Shown here: positions 60,245-64,000 of the stretch, in pieces
Layout: every line of letters begins with the position of its first letter
Numbering within the stretch: position 1 is the stretch's first letter
From: Microbacterium sp. C7(2022)
GTDB taxonomy: Bacteria; Actinomycetota; Actinomycetes; Actinomycetales; Microbacteriaceae
Reading direction: 5' to 3'
NCBI RefSeq assembly: GCF_028823665.1
Contig: NZ_JAPEHV010000004.1
Span: 310,001 to 374,000 of the forward strand
DNA: 64,000 nt
Notes under the pieces: generated by a model
Told to the model about the DNA's origin: nothing
What the model saw: only the letters and a program-made list of their open reading frames with translations
Databases searched by the model: none
Position numbers and translations under genes: made by a program

Positions 60245-60294
60245 CAACACGTGTACTCGACGGGGAAGAGGGGAAGGGTGGGCGGGTGCGGGCA

Positions 60295-61737
60295 TCACGC
60301 GGAACGCGGGGCGAAGTGGACGGGCGTGAACGAGCGCGTCACCGCGGCGCGGAGCGTTTCGAGCGTGGCATCCGGCCCGAACCATCCGTGGGCGCGTGCT
60401 TGCACCAGCACATTGCCGATCGCGGTCGCTTCCATGGGTCCGGCGACCACCTCGACGCCCGAGCGATCCGCGGTCGCCTGACACAGCAGGCGGTTGAGCG
60501 AACCACCGCCGACGATGTGAATCACGTCGATCTCGCGGTCGGTGAGCTCGCCCGCCGTGCGCACCGCGTCGGCGAACGCCTGCGCGATGCTCTCGACGAT
60601 GCTCCGCGTCAGACCCTCGTGGGTCGTCGGCACGGTGTGGCCGGCTTCCCGCAACACCTCGGCGATGCGCGCTGGCATGTCACCCGGAGCCGACAGGCGC
60701 GGGTCATTCGCGTCGAAGATCGCGGTGCCGTCGCCGGCGAAACTCGCGGCATCCAGCAACTCGGGCAGGTCGATCTTCGTGCCCGACTCCTCTTCCCACG
60801 CGCGCACCGACTCGCTCAGCAGCCACAGACCCGTCACGTTGTGCAGGAATCGCACGCGCCCGTCGACGCCGCCCTCGTTGGTGAAGTTCGCCTCGCGCGC
60901 GGCATCCGACGTCACCGGAGCCTCGAGTTCGACGCCCACCAGGCCCCATGTGCCGCACGAGATATACGCCGCGTTCGGCGAGGTCATCGGCACGGCCACG
61001 ACGGCCGATGCGGTGTCGTGCGACCCGACGGCCACGACATCGAGAGCCGCGCCCACCTGCTGCGCGGCCTCACCGGTCAGCGTGCCGATCTTCTCGCCCG
61101 GGCTCACCAGAGGGGGCAGAACGGATGCCGCCACCCCCAGTTCGTCGAGCAATGTGGCATCCCACTGTCCGGACTCGACGTTGACGAGGCCCGTGGTCGA
61201 CGCGTTCGTCCGCTCGGCGGCGAGCGCGCCCGTCAACAGGAACGCGACGAGATCGGGGATCAACGCCACGTGGTCGGCGTCAGCGAGACCCGCGTCGGCA
61301 GCGAACTGATACAGCGTGTTGAACGGGAGGAACTGCAGCCCGTTCCGGCGGTACAGCTCATCGAACGGCACGGTCGCGTGAACCTTCGCAACACCGCGCT
61401 CGGTGCGCTCGTCGCGGTAGTGGAACGGCTCGCTCACCAAGGCGCCGTCGCGCAGCAGACCGTAGTCGACCGCCCACGAGTCGATGCCGATGCTCGCGAT
61501 CGCCGGCTCACGCCGGAACGCCTCGGCGAGCCCGTCGACGATGTGACGGTACAGCGCCGAGAAGTCCCAGTGCAGACCGTCGGCATGGGCGACCGGACCG
61601 TTCGGGAAGCGCGCGACCTGCTCGAGGTCGAGCACGCCATCCTTCACGCGGCCGATCATCACCCGACCGCTGGTCGCACCCAGGTCGACCGCGGCGACGG
61701 CACCGCTCACGGGTGCGGCTGTCGTGGCATCCGTCAT
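60295..61737 (-). CDS. rhaB: rhamnulokinase
   Basis: A 480-residue FGGY-family sugar kinase that phosphorylates L-rhamnulose. The N-terminal GAVAAVDLGATSGRVMIGRV holds the phosphate-binding loop, NVESGQWD and GSHDTASAVVAVP follow, and the C-terminal DVIHIVGGGSLNRLLCQATADRSG is the ATP-binding site. The rhamnulokinase subgroup is indicated by VDYGLLRDG, HYRDERTERG and SFAGDGTAIFD. Start overlaps the aldolase stop (ATGA). Confidence 0.93.
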   Translation of the reverse strand: MTDATTAAPVSGAVAAVDLGATSGRVMIGRVKDGVLDLEQVARFPNGPVAHADGLHWDFSALYRHIVDGLAEAFRREPAIASIGIDSWAVDYGLLRDGALVSEPFHYRDERTERGVAKVHATVPFDELYRRNGLQFLPFNTLYQFAADAGLADADHVALIPDLVAFLLTGALAAERTNASTTGLVNVESGQWDATLLDELGVAASVLPPLVSPGEKIGTLTGEAAQQVGAALDVVAVGSHDTASAVVAVPMTSPNAAYISCGTWGLVGVELEAPVTSDAAREANFTNEGGVDGRVRFLHNVTGLWLLSESVRAWEEESGTKIDLPELLDAASFAGDGTAIFDANDPRLSAPGDMPARIAEVLREAGHTVPTTHEGLTRSIVESIAQAFADAVRTAGELTDREIDVIHIVGGGSLNRLLCQATADRSGVEVVAGPMEATAIGNVLVQARAHGWFGPDATLETLRAAVTRSFTPVHFAPRSA

Positions 61738-63770
61738 CGCAGGAACGCCGCGGCGACGCCCGAGTCGACCGGGATGTGCAGGCCCGTGGTGCGGCTGAGC
61801 TCGGGGCCGGTCAGCACGTACACCGCGTCGGCGACGTTCTCGGGGACGACCTCGCGCTTGAGGATCGTGCGGTTTGCGTAGAACTGGCCGAGGTCCTCTT
61901 CGGCGACGCCGTAGGTCGCGGCGCGGTTGGCGCCCCAGCCGGCGGCGAAGATGCCCGAACCGCGCACGACGCCGTCGGGGTTGATGCCGTTCACGCGCAC
62001 ACCGTGCTCACCCAGCTCGACCGCGAGGAGGCGCACCTGGTGAGCCTGGTCGGCCTTGGTCGCCGAGTACGCGATGTTGTTGGGGCCGGCGAAGACCGAG
62101 TTCTTCGACGAGATGTAGATAACGTCGCCACCCATGCCCTGCTCGATGAGCGCCTTCGCGGCGGCCTTCGCAACCAGGAACGAGCCCTTCGCCATGACGT
62201 CGTGCTGCAGGTCCCAGTCCTTCTCGGTGGTCTCGAGCAGCGGCTTCGACAGCGACAGGCCGGCGTTGTTGACCACGAGGTCGATGCCGCCGAACGCGAG
62301 CAGAGTCGCGTCGATCGCCGCCTGGACGCCCTCGGCGTCGGCCACGTTGGCGGCGACGCCGATTGCGACGTCGGTGCCGCCGAGCTCGGCGGCTGCGGCC
62401 TGCGCCTTCTCGAGGTCGAGGTCGGCTACGACGACACACGCGCCCTCGGCGGCGAGGCGGGTCGCGATCGCCTTTCCGATACCGGATGCCGCGCCCGTCA
62501 CGAATGCGATGCGGCCCTGGTGGGTCTTCGGCTTCGGCATCCGCTGCAGCTTTGCCTCTTCGAGTGCCCAGTACTCGATGTTGAACTTCTCGGCGTCGCT
62601 GATGGGCGTATAGGTCGACAGGGCCTCGGCGCCGCGCATCACGTTGATGGCGTTGAGGTAGAACTCGCCGGCGACACGGGCGGTCTGCTTGTTGGCACCG
62701 TACGAGAACATGCCTACGCCGGGGACGAGCACGATCAGCGGGTCGGCGCCGCGGATCGCGGGGCTCTCGGCGGTCGCGTGCGCGTCGTAGTACGCCTGGT
62801 AGTCGGCGCGGTACGCCTCGTGCAGTTCCTTCAGACGCGCGATCGAGTCTTCGACGGACGCGTCGGCGGGCAGGTCGAGCAGCATCGGCTTGACCTTGGT
62901 GCGCAGGAAGTGGTCGGGGCAGCTCGTGCCGAGCTCGGCCAATTCGGGCGCCTTCGCGGACTCGAGGAATTCGAGCACGCGTTCGTCGTCGGTGAAGTGG
63001 CCGACCATCGGCTTGTCGGTCGACGCGAGGCCACGGATCGTTGCCGCGAGCGCGGCCGCCTTCGCGGTGCGCTCTTCGGTCGCGAGGGCGCCGAAGCCGG
63101 GGCGCGGCAAGCCGAACGGTGCGGCATCGCCGTTCGCGTCGATGTAGGCCTGAGCTGTCTCGATGATCCACAGCGAGTTGCGCTCGGACTCTTCGGACGT
63201 GTCGCCCCACGCGGTGATTCCGTGACCGCCGAGGATGCAGCCGACCGCCTGCGGGTTTTTCGCCTTGATCTCAGCGATGTCGAGACCGAGTTGGAAGCCG
63301 GGGCGGCGCCACGGCACCCACACGACCTTGTCGCCGAAGATCTTGGCGGTGAGCGCTTCGCCGTCCTTCGCGGTGGCGATCGCGATGCCCGAGTCGGGGT
63401 GCAGGTGGTCGACGTGGTTCGCGTCGACGAGGCCGTGCATCGCGGTGTCGATCGACGGGGCCGCCCCGCCCTTGCCGTGCAGGCAGTAGTCGAAGGCGGC
63501 GACCATCTCGTCCTCGCGCTCGAGGCCGGGGTAGACGTTCACGAGCGCGCGCATGCGGTCGAGGCGCAGCACGGCGAGGCCCTGCTCCTTGAGAGTGCCG
63601 AGGTCGCCGCCCGAACCCTTCACCCACAGCAGCTCGACGGGCTCACCGGTGACCGGGTCGGTCTCGGTGCCCTTGGCCGACGTGTTGCCGCCGGCGTAGT
63701 TGGTGTTTTTCGGATCTGCGCCGAGCCGGTTGCTCCGGGCGATCAAGTCGGCAGCGGTGGGATTCGTCAT
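61734..63770 (-). CDS. bifunctional rhamnulose-1-phosphate aldolase / lactaldehyde dehydrogenase-type SDR
   Basis: A 678-residue fusion. The N-terminal class-II aldolase domain (1-395) shows NYAGGNTSAKG and DHLHPDSGIAIA with the zinc histidines. The C-terminal SDR domain from about 410 shows FVTGAASGIG, NNAG and YSATKADQAHQ. Family members (RhaD-SDR, 'bifunctional aldolase/short-chain dehydrogenase') cleave L-rhamnulose-1-phosphate and oxidise the lactaldehyde product. AAGGAAC precedes the ATG at 63770; the longer frame to 63857 is not needed. It is the first gene of the rhamnose operon seen here. Confidence 0.91.
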   Translation of the reverse strand: MTNPTAADLIARSNRLGADPKNTNYAGGNTSAKGTETDPVTGEPVELLWVKGSGGDLGTLKEQGLAVLRLDRMRALVNVYPGLEREDEMVAAFDYCLHGKGGAAPSIDTAMHGLVDANHVDHLHPDSGIAIATAKDGEALTAKIFGDKVVWVPWRRPGFQLGLDIAEIKAKNPQAVGCILGGHGITAWGDTSEESERNSLWIIETAQAYIDANGDAAPFGLPRPGFGALATEERTAKAAALAATIRGLASTDKPMVGHFTDDERVLEFLESAKAPELAELGTSCPDHFLRTKVKPMLLDLPADASVEDSIARLKELHEAYRADYQAYYDAHATAESPAIRGADPLIVLVPGVGMFSYGANKQTARVAGEFYLNAINVMRGAEALSTYTPISDAEKFNIEYWALEEAKLQRMPKPKTHQGRIAFVTGAASGIGKAIATRLAAEGACVVVADLDLEKAQAAAAELGGTDVAIGVAANVADAEGVQAAIDATLLAFGGIDLVVNNAGLSLSKPLLETTEKDWDLQHDVMAKGSFLVAKAAAKALIEQGMGGDVIYISSKNSVFAGPNNIAYSATKADQAHQVRLLAVELGEHGVRVNGINPDGVVRGSGIFAAGWGANRAATYGVAEEDLGQFYANRTILKREVVPENVADAVYVLTGPELSRTTGLHIPVDSGVAAAFLR

Positions 63771-63844
63771 GCGATGTTCCTTCGGTCTGTTGGTCTGAGT
63801 TGTCTGAAAGTTGGTGGTTGCTCGGCCCGTCGTCGTTACCCCTC

Positions 63845-63895
63845 GCTCCGCCCCCAAAATCTGTCCGTTTCCCCAGCAACTTTTGGGGGCGGAGC
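63845..63895. repeat. 15-bp perfect inverted repeat upstream of the rhamnose operon
   Basis: gctccgcccccaaaa (63845-63859) and ttttgggggcggagc (63881-63895) enclose a 21-base loop. It begins 75 bases upstream of the aldolase start. The remainder of the gap to the window end carries a related element at 63919-63969 and nothing else I can support. Confidence 0.8.
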
Positions 63896-63918
63896 CGGGG
63901 CGGGTCGCGGCGGTCGGT

Positions 63919-63969
63919 GCTCCGCCCTCAGGATCTGTCGGGCGTGAGGACAGATTGTGGGGGTGGAGC
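63919..63969. repeat. related inverted repeat with GCTCCGCCC arms
   Basis: The arm at 63919-63939 (gctccgccctcaggatctg plus tc) resembles the left arm of the preceding element through its ATCTGTC extension, and its right partner at 63949-63969 ends ggggtggagc. Together the two elements contain three copies of a 21-bp unit, one inverted. Confidence 0.65.
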
Positions 63970-64000
63970 GGACGGGGCGGGTGGAGCGGAGGAGGTGGAT

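Noticed and set aside
61713-63947. 744-residue plus-strand reading frame across the rhamnose aldolase gene
   Set aside because: It is the exact complement of the aldolase-SDR gene in GC-rich DNA, with Arg/Val-rich repetitive composition and no recognisable domain.

Overview
The window is a GC-rich actinobacterial chromosome segment, most likely from the Microbacteriaceae (Microbacterium or a close relative). This rests on base composition, the dense GGATGCCG/CGGCATCC words, two DUF222-HNH (13E12-type) genes, a coenzyme F420 ligase, a GntR-controlled prpDBC operon and cell-wall proteins ending in LAxTG-type sorting signals. No rRNA, tRNA, CRISPR array, transposase or phage gene was found. Gene density is high, with many ATGA overlaps. 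I infer an ordinary chromosomal region carrying a few accessory islands.

Bases 1-15.7k: the tail of an ECF transporter (ATPase, EcfT); a small S4 RNA-binding protein; the first DUF222-HNH gene; a YjbR/zinc-ribbon pair; a membrane-anchored hypothetical protein; an ArfB-type GGQ hydrolase; an SDR / enoyl-CoA hydratase / SDR fatty-acid-type operon; rlmN; an aldo-keto reductase and a NUDIX hydrolase; then a quinone-oxidoreductase-like gene and a GbsR/MarR regulator with a two-gene ABC exporter on the minus strand.

Bases 15.8k-26.7k: a two-gene cassette made of a DUF6345-like protein with a caspase-like His/Cys pair and a companion of unknown function; a VOC protein; the prp (propionate, 2-methylcitrate) operon behind a GntR/FCD regulator with two GTATAC operator candidates; an MFS transporter with a stop codon just downstream of its first ATG; a RibD-C reductase; a P-loop kinase; a thiolase; and an orphan Hcp-fold protein without any type VI secretion genes.

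Bases 26.7k-37.6k: a surface island. A divergent pair encodes two very large secreted, cell-wall-anchored enzymes: a choice-of-anchor/5'-nucleotidase protein (minus) and an amylopullulanase with two GH13 catalytic domains (plus). Their C-terminal anchoring tails and terminators are nearly identical and form an inverted duplication of about 0.55 kb.

Bases 37.6k-53.6k: enoyl-CoA hydratase; etfBA followed by a cytochrome-b membrane protein with an odd Ala-rich repeat region; cofE and a GNAT gene; the second DUF222-HNH gene with the same upstream element as the first; a hot-dog thioesterase; putA; a small membrane protein/XRE/MDR operon; and ddaH-rocD. PutA, DdaH and RocD together suggest arginine, ornithine and proline degradation to glutamate.

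Bases 53.6k-64k: a membrane sulfite-oxidase-fold molybdoenzyme; the ATP-grasp / alpha-E / transglutaminase operon (a widespread but uncharacterised predicted peptide-modifying system); a tiny acidic protein; a serine hydrolase; and the rhamnose pair rhaB and rhaD-SDR. Intergenic regions hold an unusual number of different short tandem and palindromic repeats.
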